DNA of 64,000 nucleotides from Agarilytica rhodophyticola (GCF_002157225.2 NZ_CP020038.1:4122501-4186500), one strand, 5' to 3'; positions 7,380-17,568 are shown, counted from the first letter of the stretch. Notes: generated from the letters alone by a model not told the origin. A program made the numbers and translations.

Positions 7380-10301
7380 ATGTCACAACAGCACCCTGCG
7401 TTCCGTTTAATTCGCCAACAGCATGTTAAATCACTCAATCTCAATGTCGATGAATATGAGCACATCGAAACTGGCGCCCAACATATACATTTGTCACCTC
7501 AGTCTAGTGGCGATAGTGAGAATGTTTTTCTAGTAGCTCTTCGCACCGTACCCCATGATTCAACGGGTGTCGCTCATATACTTGAACATACCGCACTGTG
7601 TGGCAGTAAAAAGTACCCTGTACGCGATCCGTTCTTTATGATGACAAGGCGTTCGATCAATACTTTTATGAACGCCTTTACCAGCTCCGATTGGACAGCC
7701 TACCCTTTCGCCAGTCTCAATAAGAAAGATTTTAACAATCTGCTGGACGTATATTTAGACGCCGTATTTTTCTCTCGTCTCGATGAACTAGATTTTGCCC
7801 AGGAAGGCCACCGGCTGGAATTTAAAGACGCCTCAGATTCAAGCACCCCCTTAGAATATAAAGGTGTGGTGTATAACGAAATGAAAGGTGCTATGAGCTC
7901 GGTGCCTTCACAGTTATGGCACAGCTTGTGTAAATATTTATTCCCCACTACCACCTATCATTACAATAGCGGCGGTGATCCCGAAAGTATTCCAGACCTC
8001 TCTTACGAGCAATTACAACAGTTTTATCAAACACATTATCACCCCAGTAATGCCATTTTTATGACCTACGGTGATATCAGCGCCTACGATCATCAGCAAA
8101 AGTTTCAAGATCAAGCCTTAAACCAATTCGAGCGTTTAAACTACAGTGTTGCTGTACCCGACGAGAAACGTCTACACGCAACGGTGCGAGTGCAGGAAAG
8201 TTATCCAAATACCGATGACGACGGTACTGATAAAACCCATGTAGTGATAGCGTGGCTGTTAGGCAAGAGCACCAATTTACGAGACAGCCTGCGTGCTCAG
8301 CTGCTATCGAGTGTGCTGTTAGATAATAGCGCAACGCCGCTTATGTACGCCCTTGAAAGCACTGATTTGGGTAATGCACCCTCCCCTTTATGTGGTCTTG
8401 ATAGTTCGCAAAAAGAACTCTCTTTTGTCTGTGGCTTAGCGGGTTGTAAAACCGATAGTGCCGATGATGTTGAAAAACTCATTATGACAACCTTAGAGAA
8501 GGTCGCCGAAGATGGTGTTTTGCAAGAGGATATTGAATCTGCTCTCCACCAACTGGAGCTACATCAACGAGAAGTGGGCGGCGATAGTTACCCCTATGGT
8601 TTGCAGCTCATTTTAACATCACTGACCAATGCTACCCATCGCGGTGACCCTGTTGCTCTGTTAAACATCGACGATGAATTAGAACAGTTACGAGAAGATA
8701 TAAAATCACCGGATTTTATTAAAAATTTAACGCGTGAATTAATTTTACAAAATAAACACTGTGTTCGCCTGACCATGGTGCCAGACAGTGAAATGGCTGC
8801 GCGCCAAGAACAGTCTGAAAAGGATACCTTAGCATCTATTAAAAGCCAGCTTAGTGAACAAGATGTGGCAGATATTATTCAGCGTGCGGCTGACTTAAAG
8901 GAAAGACAAGCAGCACAAGATGATGAGAGTATTTTACCCAAGGTCACCTTAGAGGATGTGCCCAAGCATGAAGACTCCGTGTGCGGCGAAGTATCATCGT
9001 TAAACAGTACTCGTGTGACTTCCTATTCTGCTGGGACTAATGGCTTGATGTATCAGCAGGTAATTTTTAAATTGCCAGAGATTGCACCCACAATACTGCC
9101 TCATCTGTCGTTGTATAGCAGTATCGTTACAGAGTTAGGCGCGGGTGAGCACAGCTATCTCGATATGCAGCGGCAGCAAGCGAGTGTCAGCGGCAGCTTC
9201 AATGCCTACAGTTCTATTCGCGGTACCGTTGATAGTAATAATGATATTAATGGTTACTACACATTCTCAGGCAAAGCGCTGAGCCGAAATCAGGCGGCAC
9301 TGAGCGATTTAATGCATACCAGTATCCAACTAGCGCGCTTCGACGAAGTCAACAGAATCCAAGAACTGGTGGCGCAAATTCGCGTGCATCAAGAGCAGAG
9401 TATTACCGGTAATGGCCATTCTTTAGCGATGATGGCAGCGAGTGCCGGAATCTGCGCGACTGCCAAGTTACACCATCAACAATCTGGGTTGGCGGCAATT
9501 AAAGGTATTAAAGCGCTTGATGACGCGATTAAAAATCCTGAACAATTACAGCAGCTGGCACAAAAGCTTGCCGACTTACACAACACAATTATCAGTGGTG
9601 AAAAAGAGATATTAGTCGTCGGTGAAGAAGAACTGCTGCCCTCCTACCATAAGGGCCTGCATAGCCTATGCGGTAGCCATCAGTCACAGAGCAAAAATGA
9701 TTTTGCTCTAGCAACTCATAATGCAAAAATTCATGAGGCCTGGCTAACTAATACACAAGTTAACTTCTGCGCTAAATCCTATGCAACCGTTTCCATGGAT
9801 CATGCAGATGCGGCGCCTCTGGTTGTACTCGGAGGCTTTTTGCGTAACGGTTATTTGCATACCGCCATTCGCGAGCAAGGCGGTGCTTATGGTGGCGGCG
9901 CCTCACAAGATAATAACCTAGCGGCGTTTCGTTTTTATTCTTATCGCGATCCGCGTATGCAGGGAACCCTAGACGATTTTGACAAAGCCTTAGACTGGCT
10001 TGCTGAGCAACAATCCAGTGAACAGAAAATCGAAGAAGCTATTTTGGGTGTTATCAGTGGCTTGGATAAATCCGAATCCCCTGCCGGTCGCGCTAAACGC
10101 TGTTTCCATGCAGAGTTACACGGACGAACGGTAGCCCATCGACAAAAGTTCAGAGAGCGTGTGCTAAACACCACCCTTGAAGACTTAAAACGAGTCGCGC
10201 AAACTTATCTCACACCTGATAAAGCCAGCACAGCGGTAATAACCAGTAATGGCCAGCGAGAAAGTGCAGAAAAAATAGGTTTGGAGATTGTTGAGCTATA
10301 G
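7380..10301 (+). CDS. M16C zinc metallopeptidase (presequence protease-like)
   Basis: 973 aa, the usual size of M16C peptidases (PreP/Cym1 type). The inverted zinc motif HILEH is at residues 66-70, and the third ligand lies in the downstream YNEMKGAMSS segment. The catalytic N-terminal half is followed by an M16C-associated region and an inactive second half with a typical REQGGAYGGGAS loop. These enzymes form a clamshell chamber and degrade short unfolded peptides. There is no signal peptide, so it is probably cytoplasmic. A perfect palindrome 14 bp after the stop probably ends its transcript. Confidence 0.9.
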   Translation: MSQQHPAFRLIRQQHVKSLNLNVDEYEHIETGAQHIHLSPQSSGDSENVFLVALRTVPHDSTGVAHILEHTALCGSKKYPVRDPFFMMTRRSINTFMNAFTSSDWTAYPFASLNKKDFNNLLDVYLDAVFFSRLDELDFAQEGHRLEFKDASDSSTPLEYKGVVYNEMKGAMSSVPSQLWHSLCKYLFPTTTYHYNSGGDPESIPDLSYEQLQQFYQTHYHPSNAIFMTYGDISAYDHQQKFQDQALNQFERLNYSVAVPDEKRLHATVRVQESYPNTDDDGTDKTHVVIAWLLGKSTNLRDSLRAQLLSSVLLDNSATPLMYALESTDLGNAPSPLCGLDSSQKELSFVCGLAGCKTDSADDVEKLIMTTLEKVAEDGVLQEDIESALHQLELHQREVGGDSYPYGLQLILTSLTNATHRGDPVALLNIDDELEQLREDIKSPDFIKNLTRELILQNKHCVRLTMVPDSEMAARQEQSEKDTLASIKSQLSEQDVADIIQRAADLKERQAAQDDESILPKVTLEDVPKHEDSVCGEVSSLNSTRVTSYSAGTNGLMYQQVIFKLPEIAPTILPHLSLYSSIVTELGAGEHSYLDMQRQQASVSGSFNAYSSIRGTVDSNNDINGYYTFSGKALSRNQAALSDLMHTSIQLARFDEVNRIQELVAQIRVHQEQSITGNGHSLAMMAASAGICATAKLHHQQSGLAAIKGIKALDDAIKNPEQLQQLAQKLADLHNTIISGEKEILVVGEEELLPSYHKGLHSLCGSHQSQSKNDFALATHNAKIHEAWLTNTQVNFCAKSYATVSMDHADAAPLVVLGGFLRNGYLHTAIREQGGAYGGGASQDNNLAAFRFYSYRDPRMQGTLDDFDKALDWLAEQQSSEQKIEEAILGVISGLDKSESPAGRAKRCFHAELHGRTVAHRQKFRERVLNTTLEDLKRVAQTYLTPDKASTAVITSNGQRESAEKIGLEIVEL

Positions 10302-10315
10302 GGACTTTTGATCAG

Positions 10316-10339
10316 TAGGGTTAAGACGTCTTAACCCTA
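10316..10339. terminator. Perfect 24-bp palindrome after the M16 peptidase gene
   Basis: A 24-bp self-complementary sequence centred between 10327 and 10328 (half-site TAGGGTTAAGAC). It can form a 10-12 bp hairpin in RNA from either strand. It is followed by an AT-rich stretch but no continuous T-run, so it is a weak intrinsic terminator or 3' stabiliser shared by convergent genes. Confidence 0.55.
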
Positions 10340-10357
10340 TATCATTTTAAAATTATT

Positions 10358-10488
10358 CTAATACGCCACCTCCATGTGGCTATCGGTAATTGCTCCTGCA
10401 TTACTCTAATACGCCACCTCCATGTGGCTATCGGTAATTGCTCCTGCATTACTCTAATACGCCACTTCCATGTGGCTATCGGTAATTG
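10358..10488. repeat. 48-bp tandem repeat, 2.7 copies
   Basis: Copies start at 10358, 10406 and 10454; the third is cut short after GGTAATTG. The first two units are identical where they can be compared, and the third carries one substitution (C to T, CACCTCC to CACTTCC). Each unit holds an imperfect hairpin around GCCAC-CTCCAT-GTGGC. The unit is 48 bp, a multiple of three; on the minus strand one frame is open through all copies and another gives a peptide ending HMEVAY-stop in each copy. It sits between two convergent genes. Confidence 0.9.
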
Positions 10489-10505
10489 AGGGAAAATCTT
10501 AATCT

Positions 10506-10949
10506 TTATGGGTCGAATGGCTTGGCAAAAGTAAATGCTTCGCGGCTTGGACCCTGTCGCTGTAAAATCTCCAGCTTCTCTCTACCTTCTTCTACAGTAG
10601 GAATATGGCCTGCAGGTATCCACCATAAGGCTTGATGGGCACTGGTTATTTTGTCGAACCAGGCACTTCTATCACGAATGAGATCCACATGAACTGTCTT
10701 ATAAACGAAGTTCTTAAGTGACTCCAGGTCTTGCCAGACACTCATATTGACAATTATCATTGGATCATCATAGGCTTGGATGGAAGTCGCATCCCCTTCA
10801 TCCGTTTGTAATCGCCAGACAAAGCCCTCAGATTTATCCGCTAGCGCATTAATTTCATCCAGACGATCGACAAATCCTTTCATTATGTCAGAGTCCATGG
10901 TCGCCCGAGCTTTGGCGATATTAATTTGCGCAAGTTGAAATGTATTCAT
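10506..10949 (-). CDS. DUF3291 family protein
   Basis: 147 aa. It matches the DUF3291 pattern: start FQLAQINIAKARA, then FVWRLQTDEGDATSIQ, MIVNMSVWQDLESLKNFVY and a C-terminal LWWIPAGHIPTVEEGREKLE. The fold expected for the family is a ferredoxin-like alpha/beta barrel related to antibiotic-biosynthesis monooxygenases, but no enzymatic role has been established. No signal peptide is present. It is convergent with the M16 peptidase gene, with the palindrome and repeats between them. Confidence 0.85.
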   Translation of the reverse strand: MNTFQLAQINIAKARATMDSDIMKGFVDRLDEINALADKSEGFVWRLQTDEGDATSIQAYDDPMIIVNMSVWQDLESLKNFVYKTVHVDLIRDRSAWFDKITSAHQALWWIPAGHIPTVEEGREKLEILQRQGPSREAFTFAKPFDP

Positions 10950-11145
10950 ATTGTGATTAACTCCCTGGCGAATAATTTAATATATTATGGGCAAAAAATA
11001 AAAATTCAACATTAGTACACTCGTTCAGCATAAATGTTTGCGCCTTCTATAAAAAACAAACTTAATACCAGCTAAAGCTACACAATACCGTATACATCAT
11101 TCAATTCGAAAGTTAGTTTTACATAATGAATAGGAGAGAAGCAAA

Positions 11146-11475
11146 ATGCCGAACATACTGCCATATTGTGTTACATGTACGCAAGATAAGGGAGCAACGA
11201 GATGGCTTACCCCTGGGCATGAAGAAAGACATGCAAATTATCATGGAAGTAAAACAACAAAGTCTCATATTAGATATGCACGATTCTCAGAATCGAGCCC
11301 ACCAATGATGACTCAAGTAGAAAATTATGGAAGAAAATATTATGAGAGGACAGGCAAGCAATTGCAAACATACGAAGCTGTAGATGGGCTATCGAAAAAG
11401 CTCAAAAGACGATTAAAAAAGACAAGTCAACAATCAGGAAGCAGCAGCGTAAGACATACCATACACAAAAAATAA
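11146..11475 (+). CDS. Small basic protein of unknown function
   Basis: 109 aa. The ATG at 11146 is preceded by GGAGAG with seven bases of spacing, which supports translation and this start over an overlapping frame at 11126. The protein has one CVTC pair near the N-terminus, several His and Tyr residues, and a strongly basic tail (KKLKRRLKK). No family is recognised. It is isolated; a hairpin-rich stretch follows before the convergent gene. Confidence 0.5.
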   Translation: MPNILPYCVTCTQDKGATRWLTPGHEERHANYHGSKTTKSHIRYARFSESSPPMMTQVENYGRKYYERTGKQLQTYEAVDGLSKKLKRRLKKTSQQSGSSSVRHTIHKK

Positions 11476-11532
11476 AATTCCAAGGAATAAAACTAGGTAA
11501 TTTACTATTTACCCTATTCTAAAAATAGGTAA

Positions 11533-11560
11533 CAGCTGCCCATATGCACATGAGCAGCTG
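11533..11560. terminator. Hairpin between convergent small genes
   Basis: CAGCTGC at 11533-11539 pairs with GCAGCTG at 11554-11560 across a 14-base loop. A weaker inverted repeat (GGTAA/TTACC) lies just upstream. There is no strong T-run. The position between two convergent genes suggests a transcript end. Confidence 0.35.
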
Positions 11561-11585
11561 CGATAACAAATAAAACCCTTAACGA

Positions 11586-12110
11586 CTAATCAAGGAAAAG
11601 TAATGGATCGACAGATACTGCCATATCTTCTGTTTCACCATATACATATTCGCCACAAGGCTGATTATAGCCATCGTAACTCATCACAACACGCAAGGTC
11701 GCCAAGCCAATATCCAAGTCTTCAGGAATTTCAAAGCTTACTGTTTCTGGGGTAGTTGCACGAAACTCAAAAATCTTTTCATAATCAGTAAAAAGATCAT
11801 CACCGTTCAAGTCGATCCAACCAGTCCACGTCTCACTGAATGCGACATTAAAAGGAAACCCTGGTGTTAATGTAATTTCGTTAGTTCCAGGAGCCAGCAT
11901 GGCGACAATTTCAGGATGTCTTATATACCCATCGTTATTGCCAGACGCGAATTCTTTGCCATTAATAGCAATAGACTCAATCCATTCGACGTTAGAGCTT
12001 TGAGAACTTGAATCACAATAATCACTAAAAGCATTAGCAAAGGACGAGCTTAATGAAATAACAGATACAGCTGCGACAGATGCAATATAATTAAATGACT
12101 GCATTTTCAT
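11586..12110 (-). CDS. Secreted GEVED-domain-like protein
   Basis: 174 aa from the ATG at 12110, which has GGAGG seven bases upstream; a longer frame to 12203 adds an unlikely hydrophobic leader. A Sec signal peptide (MKMQSFNYIASVAAVSVISL, cleavage near SFANA) is followed by a beta-rich domain. It contains WTGWIDLNGDDLFTDYEKIFE and RVVMSYDG, and ends with YGETEDMAVSV, the GEVED-type motif. These domains occur in secreted enzymes and adhesins of marine bacteria, usually as an accessory to a catalytic part; here the domain is alone. The D-x-N-x-D segment (DLNGDD) could bind calcium. Confidence 0.7.
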   Translation of the reverse strand: MKMQSFNYIASVAAVSVISLSSSFANAFSDYCDSSSQSSNVEWIESIAINGKEFASGNNDGYIRHPEIVAMLAPGTNEITLTPGFPFNVAFSETWTGWIDLNGDDLFTDYEKIFEFRATTPETVSFEIPEDLDIGLATLRVVMSYDGYNQPCGEYVYGETEDMAVSVDPLLFLD

Positions 12111-12691
12111 ATTTTTATCCTCCAGACTGATAAAAATCAATGTAAGAAATAAAATTAAATAACAAAGCAATATTTCAAAAAAATTGAAATATAACAAAGT
12201 CAAATTAAATGGTATTTATGGATTAGCTAAAACATATCAAGGATTTATCCTCCGTGAAGATACATACTTACTTCCTAGTTAAATTACAATTCACAAATTA
12301 TGTGAACAAGTTCATTGTATTTTATATTTTCAATGACGTGGTGCTATTTTGTGACATAATTATCAAAAACAAAAAATAAAATAATACCTATATATAAAAA
12401 ACACAAACTTACTATTTTTTGCTCATTAGCAGACAAAATAGTATGTATAAAACTCCTATGCATTAAATCTAAAAAGGATGACGAGATAAAAAAAGATATC
12501 TATGAAGAACTATTGCGCTCAAATTCATATTCGAGCACAAGTAACGACAATTGCACATAAAGAGCCCACATAAATATTTCCAAAAAACTAAAACACTCAA
12601 TTTACCAAAAAACAATAAATAATAGTGCTTCTAGCGTTTAAGCATCTGATTGACACGTGAAAACATTGTATTTTTCAATAGTGTCTAAGAT
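12111..12691. other. AT-rich intergenic region with an imperfect hairpin
   Basis: About 580 bp between the GEVED-protein start and the kinase stop. TACTATTTT at 12410-12418 pairs with AAAATAGTA at 12435-12443, with an inner GCT/AGC pair. No start codon with a good ribosome site opens a convincing ORF. The GEVED gene promoter must lie near 12111-12300. Confidence 0.4.
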
Positions 12692-13396
12692 TTAGGGTAC
12701 AAATAGTTTAAAAACACCACCACCATACGGCTCACCATTTTCTAATAAAATATAGCCGTGCTTTTCGTGCTGCTTATGCATTGCAACAATACGATCGGCA
12801 AAATACAGGCCTAAATGCGTACTAGTAGAAGAGACATCTTCTGCAATATACCCTGGTGGCTTTTCCAGCATGTAGTCAGGATAGCCAGGGCCATCATCAG
12901 CGATAGTAATACATAAAAAATCATCTATTACTTCAGCTTCAACTAAAAGGCGGGATTTGGTATAACGGACACAGTTAACAAAAACATTATGGATAACACT
13001 GCCAAGTAAATCATCATCAAAATACCATTTTAAATTTCTATCACAATGAGTACTCAGCTTAATATCACTTGTTTGTAGTAAAATATGATTGCGGGCTATT
13101 TGGTCTTCCAAAACATCAATCACATAGTGTTCATCAACTTGTATAGGTAAAAAAGAATTTTCCATACGATAAATCGTGAGCAACTGTACCAGGTCACTAT
13201 TAATCCTAGAGGCTTCATAATGCAAGGTGTTAAAATGTTTGGTTTGTTCTGGACTCTCTGTTTGTGTATGAGCAATCACACCTTCTAGTGATGCCAACAA
13301 CATGCCAATCGAGTTTTTCATATCATGAACGCTAGATGCTAGCACCATAGAAAAATCAATGGGTTTTCTTTCTTCCATCATAATGCTTGACCTCAC
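12692..13396 (-). CDS. Soluble histidine kinase without input domain
   Basis: 234 aa from a GTG at 13396. The H-box reads SSVHDMKNSIG with the phospho-accepting histidine at residue 24. The HATPase part contains NVFVNCVRYTKS (N-box), ITIADDGPGYP (G1) and HLGLYFADRIV (G2). There is no membrane segment or sensor domain, so it must receive its signal through a partner. Its start overlaps the stop of the upstream REC-TPR gene by four bases (GTGA), which points to translational coupling and a functional pair. An ATG at 13381 is an alternative start. Confidence 0.85.
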   Translation of the reverse strand: MRSSIMMEERKPIDFSMVLASSVHDMKNSIGMLLASLEGVIAHTQTESPEQTKHFNTLHYEASRINSDLVQLLTIYRMENSFLPIQVDEHYVIDVLEDQIARNHILLQTSDIKLSTHCDRNLKWYFDDDLLGSVIHNVFVNCVRYTKSRLLVEAEVIDDFLCITIADDGPGYPDYMLEKPPGYIAEDVSSTSTHLGLYFADRIVAMHKQHEKHGYILLENGEPYGGGVFKLFVP

Positions 13397-15006
13397 AGTA
13401 GAAAAACTTCTGATATTTTCTTCAGCTTTATAAAACGTTGATATTGACTGTGGGAATTATCAATTATGGATTCAACAGCATTGAGAATAGAATGACATTC
13501 TTCTTTTAACGCTTCATCTTCAGGTGTGCTTTTCAATTTGCCAATCACTGCCTGCACGATATTAAGACCAATGCCCACATGTTTAGGAAAAACAGTACGC
13601 GCTTTTTCAAAACACGCAATAGCGCGATCAAACTCTCCTTGCGTATACAAAGCAATCCCTTCTTTATTCGCTTCAGCAACCAAACGGCGATTGCTATGAC
13701 TCGCCGGCTCGCTAAGAAATTGATCAAGCTTTTCCAATGCCTCTTGATCATCTCGATATTTCTCTTGTAACTCTTTTAAAAAACGTTCGACCTGATCTTC
13801 GGCATTAATAGATAACAACAGTAGTATCAGCTCAATATCTGCGTCTATACCTTGGATCGTAGCTTCGGCAATCGCATCGTCAATACATGCCTTAGCTTTT
13901 GTTATATCGCCCAGGCAAGCACTGACTCGGCCCTCGAGTAAACGACATCTTGACTCTTGTTCAGAACTGAGTGCATATTCTTGACGAGTTAGGCTCAATA
14001 CCTCAGTTGCATCATCAATAAGCTCCTTAGGAAGCTCGGAATGATTTTGCACCGCATTAGCCACAGTGCGTACAAAGCTTAAGTTATCTTCCACACAACC
14101 GTGACACGATAACTTTCCCAATTTAAGTGTATTACGGCGAGCTTCAATGGCTGTTAATGCATCATCGTTATCTTCTGCAACAGCCGCCAAACGTCTTTGT
14201 CGCAATATCGACATGGGAGAGACATAAACCGCTTTTTCGATGGTTTCTTGTACGGCTTTTTTCTCCCCTTTTTGCTTGAGGTTTTCCGCTAACAAATCAT
14301 ATGCAGGTAAATACAGAGGGTTTTCTTCCACAATTTGATATAGCCAGTCTCCTGCTGTGTCCAAATCGCCTTTTAATTGTTTTACTCTTGCCAAACCTAA
14401 GCGAGCCCAATCGAGAGGTCTTGCCTCTAAGGCATGGATATAAAGTTTTTCAGCTTTTTGTAGTTCTCCCTGTTCGATAAACACTTGGCCAAGTAATTTT
14501 TGAGCAGCACTCGCTTGTCGATCTTCACTTATAGATAAATCAATGAGCAGATCAGTGGCCGTTTCCATATTGCCTTCATCTAAAGCTGTATACACTGGCC
14601 GAAGTGAATCTTTCTGAGCAAGCAAGCGCTCGATACGTTGCCGTAGTATCATGGCCGTAATAGGCTTCATCAAATAATCGTCTGGCTCACAATCATAGGC
14701 AGACATGACAATGTTGCGACTGGCCTCGGCGGAAACCACAATAAAGATACTGGAGCGGGAAAGGTAATTATAATGGCGCAAAGCTTCTAGCACATGCTGG
14801 CCATTGCGCCCCTCCCCTAAATCATAATCACACAAGACAACGTCATATTTTTTCTGCTTACACTTTTCGATAACCTGATCGCCATTAGACGCCATTTCAA
14901 TATCACTGACCCCCAACTCCGTTAGCATAGTATTAACTAAGCTGCGGAAGCTGCCGAAATCGTCTGCCACTAATATTGATAAGTCCTGGTATTTAATTTT
15001 GCTCAT
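13393..15006 (-). CDS. Response regulator with C-terminal TPR domain
   Basis: About 537 aa from the ATG at 15006. The CheY-like receiver domain (residues ~8-125) keeps the acidic pocket (ADD), the phospho-acceptor D60 in VVLCDYDLGEG and the lysine in YLMKPI. The rest consists of tetratricopeptide-like helical hairpins (for example AEKLYIHALEARPLDWARLG and AIACFEKARTVFPKHVG). There is no DNA-binding or enzymatic output, so it probably acts by protein-protein contact. It is coupled to the input-less kinase downstream. An upstream GTG at 15036 has its Shine-Dalgarno too close to be used. Confidence 0.87.
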   Translation of the reverse strand: MSKIKYQDLSILVADDFGSFRSLVNTMLTELGVSDIEMASNGDQVIEKCKQKKYDVVLCDYDLGEGRNGQHVLEALRHYNYLSRSSIFIVVSAEASRNIVMSAYDCEPDDYLMKPITAMILRQRIERLLAQKDSLRPVYTALDEGNMETATDLLIDLSISEDRQASAAQKLLGQVFIEQGELQKAEKLYIHALEARPLDWARLGLARVKQLKGDLDTAGDWLYQIVEENPLYLPAYDLLAENLKQKGEKKAVQETIEKAVYVSPMSILRQRRLAAVAEDNDDALTAIEARRNTLKLGKLSCHGCVEDNLSFVRTVANAVQNHSELPKELIDDATEVLSLTRQEYALSSEQESRCRLLEGRVSACLGDITKAKACIDDAIAEATIQGIDADIELILLLLSINAEDQVERFLKELQEKYRDDQEALEKLDQFLSEPASHSNRRLVAEANKEGIALYTQGEFDRAIACFEKARTVFPKHVGIGLNIVQAVIGKLKSTPEDEALKEECHSILNAVESIIDNSHSQYQRFIKLKKISEVFLL

Positions 15007-15283
15007 CAGCTGTTTAAATATTCCTGCAATAAACACTCCCTACTTCGTTCATAGCACACAAAAGTCATCCAGCGTGTTGTACATTTTTTATATGATGCTT
15101 TAGAAAGTGTAGTTGATTCTCTTTAGTTTCCCTGTAAAAAAGACTTACAAGCATAATCTGCTACTGTATAAGGCCTCTGCCCAGCACCACTAACAGGTTA
15201 TAAAAGGCGATAAATTCAAGAAATATTCGTCTATTCGAGGTAGAATAGCGGCACAAAAAAAGGCGCCAGCAATAGAAATAATC

Positions 15284-16057
15284 ATGACAACAGTAAAACC
15301 TAATAACGATAACAAGCACGACAAAGAGAATAATAAAGACACAATCTACAGCGAGCCTCTGGGCAAAGTTGCCGACTTTGTGTTCGATAAAAGTGTGGTT
15401 AATGTATTCCCCGACATGATTAAACGCTCGGTTCCTGGTTATAGCACCATTGTTCACATGATCGGCCAATTTGCCGAACGCTATAATCAAAGTGGCAGCA
15501 AATGCTACGACCTTGGCTGCTCTTTAGGTGCAGCTACTCTGGCTATGCGCCACCGTATCACCGCGGCTGACACACATATTGTCGCCGTCGATAATTCAGC
15601 AGATATGGTAGAACGCTGCCGCCAAGTGATCGATGCGGACTCCGCAGAGGTGCCTGTAGAGCTCATCCATGATGATATTCTTAAAGTTGAGATTACCAAT
15701 GCTTCGGTGTGCGTGCTTAACTTTACCTTGCAGTTTATTCCCCTTAAACAGCGCCAGCAGCTGCTTACCAAAATATACCAAGGCATGCTGCCAGGGGGAA
15801 TACTCATCATATCGGAGAAGCTCAAGTTTAGTAATAATCACCACAATGAGTTGATGACCGAGTTCCATCATTACTTTAAAAAAACCAATGGCTACAGCGA
15901 CATGGAAATTGCCCAAAAACGCAATGCTATTGAGAATGTGTTGATACCTGAATCATTTGACGTGCACCGCCAAAGACTAGAGGACATCGGTTTTAAAAAT
16001 ACCGAACTCTGGTTTCAATGTTTTAATTTTTCATCCTTTATTACATTCAAACAATGA
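15284..16057 (+). CDS. cmoA: Carboxy-S-adenosyl-L-methionine synthase
   Basis: 257 aa. The SAM-binding motif [12 protein letters not shown] is at residues ~75-85, followed by [13 protein letters not shown] and [10 protein letters not shown]. These match CmoA, which makes carboxy-SAM from SAM and prephenate. CmoB then uses it to form 5-carboxymethoxyuridine at position 34 of certain tRNAs, widening wobble decoding. The stop overlaps the cmoB start by four bases (ATGA), the usual cmoAB arrangement. The ~20 leading residues are charged and not conserved, so translation could start slightly later. Confidence 0.95.
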   Translation: MTTVKPNNDNKHDKENNKDTIYSEPLGKVADFVFDKSVVNVFPDMIKRSVPGYSTIVHMIGQFAERYNQSGSKCYDLGCSLGAATLAMRHRITAADTHIVAVDNSADMVERCRQVIDADSAEVPVELIHDDILKVEITNASVCVLNFTLQFIPLKQRQQLLTKIYQGMLPGGILIISEKLKFSNNHHNELMTEFHHYFKKTNGYSDMEIAQKRNAIENVLIPESFDVHRQRLEDIGFKNTELWFQCFNFSSFITFKQ

Positions 16058-17028
16058 TCGACTATTCACAACTTATCGATGAGCTGTCACGCACAGCATT
16101 GAAACCCTGGGCAGAAGTCTTACCGGCGCAGATCGAACACAATTTATCTCACCAACGCTATGGTGATTTAGCACAATGGCTAGCCGCTTTTGATGCATTA
16201 CCCTCGCTCTCGCCATCTACTTATACTCTAAAAAGTGAAGTCAGCATCGGTAATGCTGATGACTGCAGTGCGCAACAAAAGGAGATCTTAGAGCAATGCC
16301 TGCGCAAGCTTATACCCTGGCGTAAAGGCCCCTTTCAACTATTTGGCATACATATCGACACCGAATGGCGATCTGACTGGAAATGGGAGCGCTTATTACC
16401 TCATATTGCGCCATTAAAAAATCGTACGATACTGGATGTTGGTTGTGGTAACGGTTATCACTGTTGGCGCATGCTGGGAGAAGGTGCTAAACGTGTTATC
16501 GGGATTGACCCCTCGCCGCGTTTTATCGTGCAGTTTCATATGATCAAAAAATACCTTAACCAACTTGCAGTGGATATCTTGCCTGTCGGAATTCAAGAGT
16601 TACCGGATAACTTATCCGCATTTGATACCACTTTTTCTATGGGTGTGCTCTACCATCGCCGCTCCCCTATGGATCACTTGAGGCAATTGCGAAGCACCTT
16701 AAGACCTGGCGGCGAGCTAATATTAGAAACGCTCATTATCGAGGGAGAACTGGGACAAAGCTTAGTACCAGAAGGACGCTATGCACAGATGAATAATGTT
16801 TGGTTCCTTCCCAGTGCTCCCACTCTTATCTCGTGGTTGCAAAAGTGTGGCTTTGACAACGTACGCTATGTAGGTAGCGACGCCACATCCGTTAATGAGC
16901 AGCGAGCAACGGACTGGATGACCTTTCAATCATTGGAAAATTTCCTCGACCAGGACAACCCTCAGCTTACTGTTGAAGGCCACCCGGCGCCATTACGTGG
17001 TATCTTTGTTGCCAGAAGAAAAAGCTAG
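16054..17028 (+). CDS. cmoB: tRNA U34 carboxymethyltransferase
   Basis: 324 aa, the family length. An N-terminal helical part ([20 protein letters not shown]) is followed by the Rossmann domain with [13 protein letters not shown] at 128-140 and [21 protein letters not shown] is the characteristic CmoB stretch. It transfers the carboxymethyl group of Cx-SAM to 5-hydroxyuridine 34 in tRNA. It is translationally coupled to cmoA. Confidence 0.96.
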   Translation: MIDYSQLIDELSRTALKPWAEVLPAQIEHNLSHQRYGDLAQWLAAFDALPSLSPSTYTLKSEVSIGNADDCSAQQKEILEQCLRKLIPWRKGPFQLFGIHIDTEWRSDWKWERLLPHIAPLKNRTILDVGCGNGYHCWRMLGEGAKRVIGIDPSPRFIVQFHMIKKYLNQLAVDILPVGIQELPDNLSAFDTTFSMGVLYHRRSPMDHLRQLRSTLRPGGELILETLIIEGELGQSLVPEGRYAQMNNVWFLPSAPTLISWLQKCGFDNVRYVGSDATSVNEQRATDWMTFQSLENFLDQDNPQLTVEGHPAPLRGIFVARRKS

Positions 17029-17070
17029 CAAAAAAGTTTGTATACAACGAGTTTCCCTAAAAGAGTACCT

Positions 17071-17568
17071 ATGAGCACACAAGACACACAACTCCAGGTT
17101 ATTAACGTAGATTTTAGCCAACCTCTACAGCGCCAGCATCTACGGGATATGTTGATGAGCTATTCGGCCGATCCTATGGGTGGCGGCGAAGCCTTGCCTC
17201 AAGCTATAGCACAGCAAAGTATCGACCTTATGGCAGAAAAAGATTTTGCCCATGGATTTCTCTGCTACCACCAAGATAGGCCTGTTGGCTTCGCTAATTG
17301 CTTTGAGAATATTGCCACCTTTGCAGCCAAATCTGCCATCAATATACATGACTTAGGTGTAATCCCCGAATACCGAGGCAAAGGTGCTGCCCAAGCACTG
17401 TTACAAGCCGTCGAAGACTTCGCCCGTCGCCATGACTACTATAAAATTACGCTAGAGGTGTTAGAAGGCAATGAACGGGCAAAGGGCGCTTATACAAAAT
17501 TTGGCTTTGCAGGCTATCAACTCAATCCAGAATTAGGCTACGCCATGTTCTGGCAAAAACTGCTTTAA
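17071..17568 (+). CDS. GNAT family N-acetyltransferase
   Basis: 165 aa from the ATG at 17071; a TTG at 17038 is less likely. The acetyl-CoA motif A is seen as INIHDLGVIPEYRGKGAAQALL (Q/R-x-x-G-x-G/A type), followed by YKITLEVLEGNERAKGAYTKFGF (motif B). Acceptor specificity is unknown. It lies 42 bp after cmoB on the same strand and probably belongs to the same transcript. Confidence 0.85.
   Translation: MSTQDTQLQVINVDFSQPLQRQHLRDMLMSYSADPMGGGEALPQAIAQQSIDLMAEKDFAHGFLCYHQDRPVGFANCFENIATFAAKSAINIHDLGVIPEYRGKGAAQALLQAVEDFARRHDYYKITLEVLEGNERAKGAYTKFGFAGYQLNPELGYAMFWQKLL

Noticed and set aside
10358-10488. CRISPR array
   Set aside because: The 48-bp units are contiguous with no variable spacers, and no cas gene is present.
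11126-11308. 60-aa ORF overlapping the small basic protein gene
   Set aside because: The Shine-Dalgarno GGAGAG is placed for the ATG at 11146, not for 11126.
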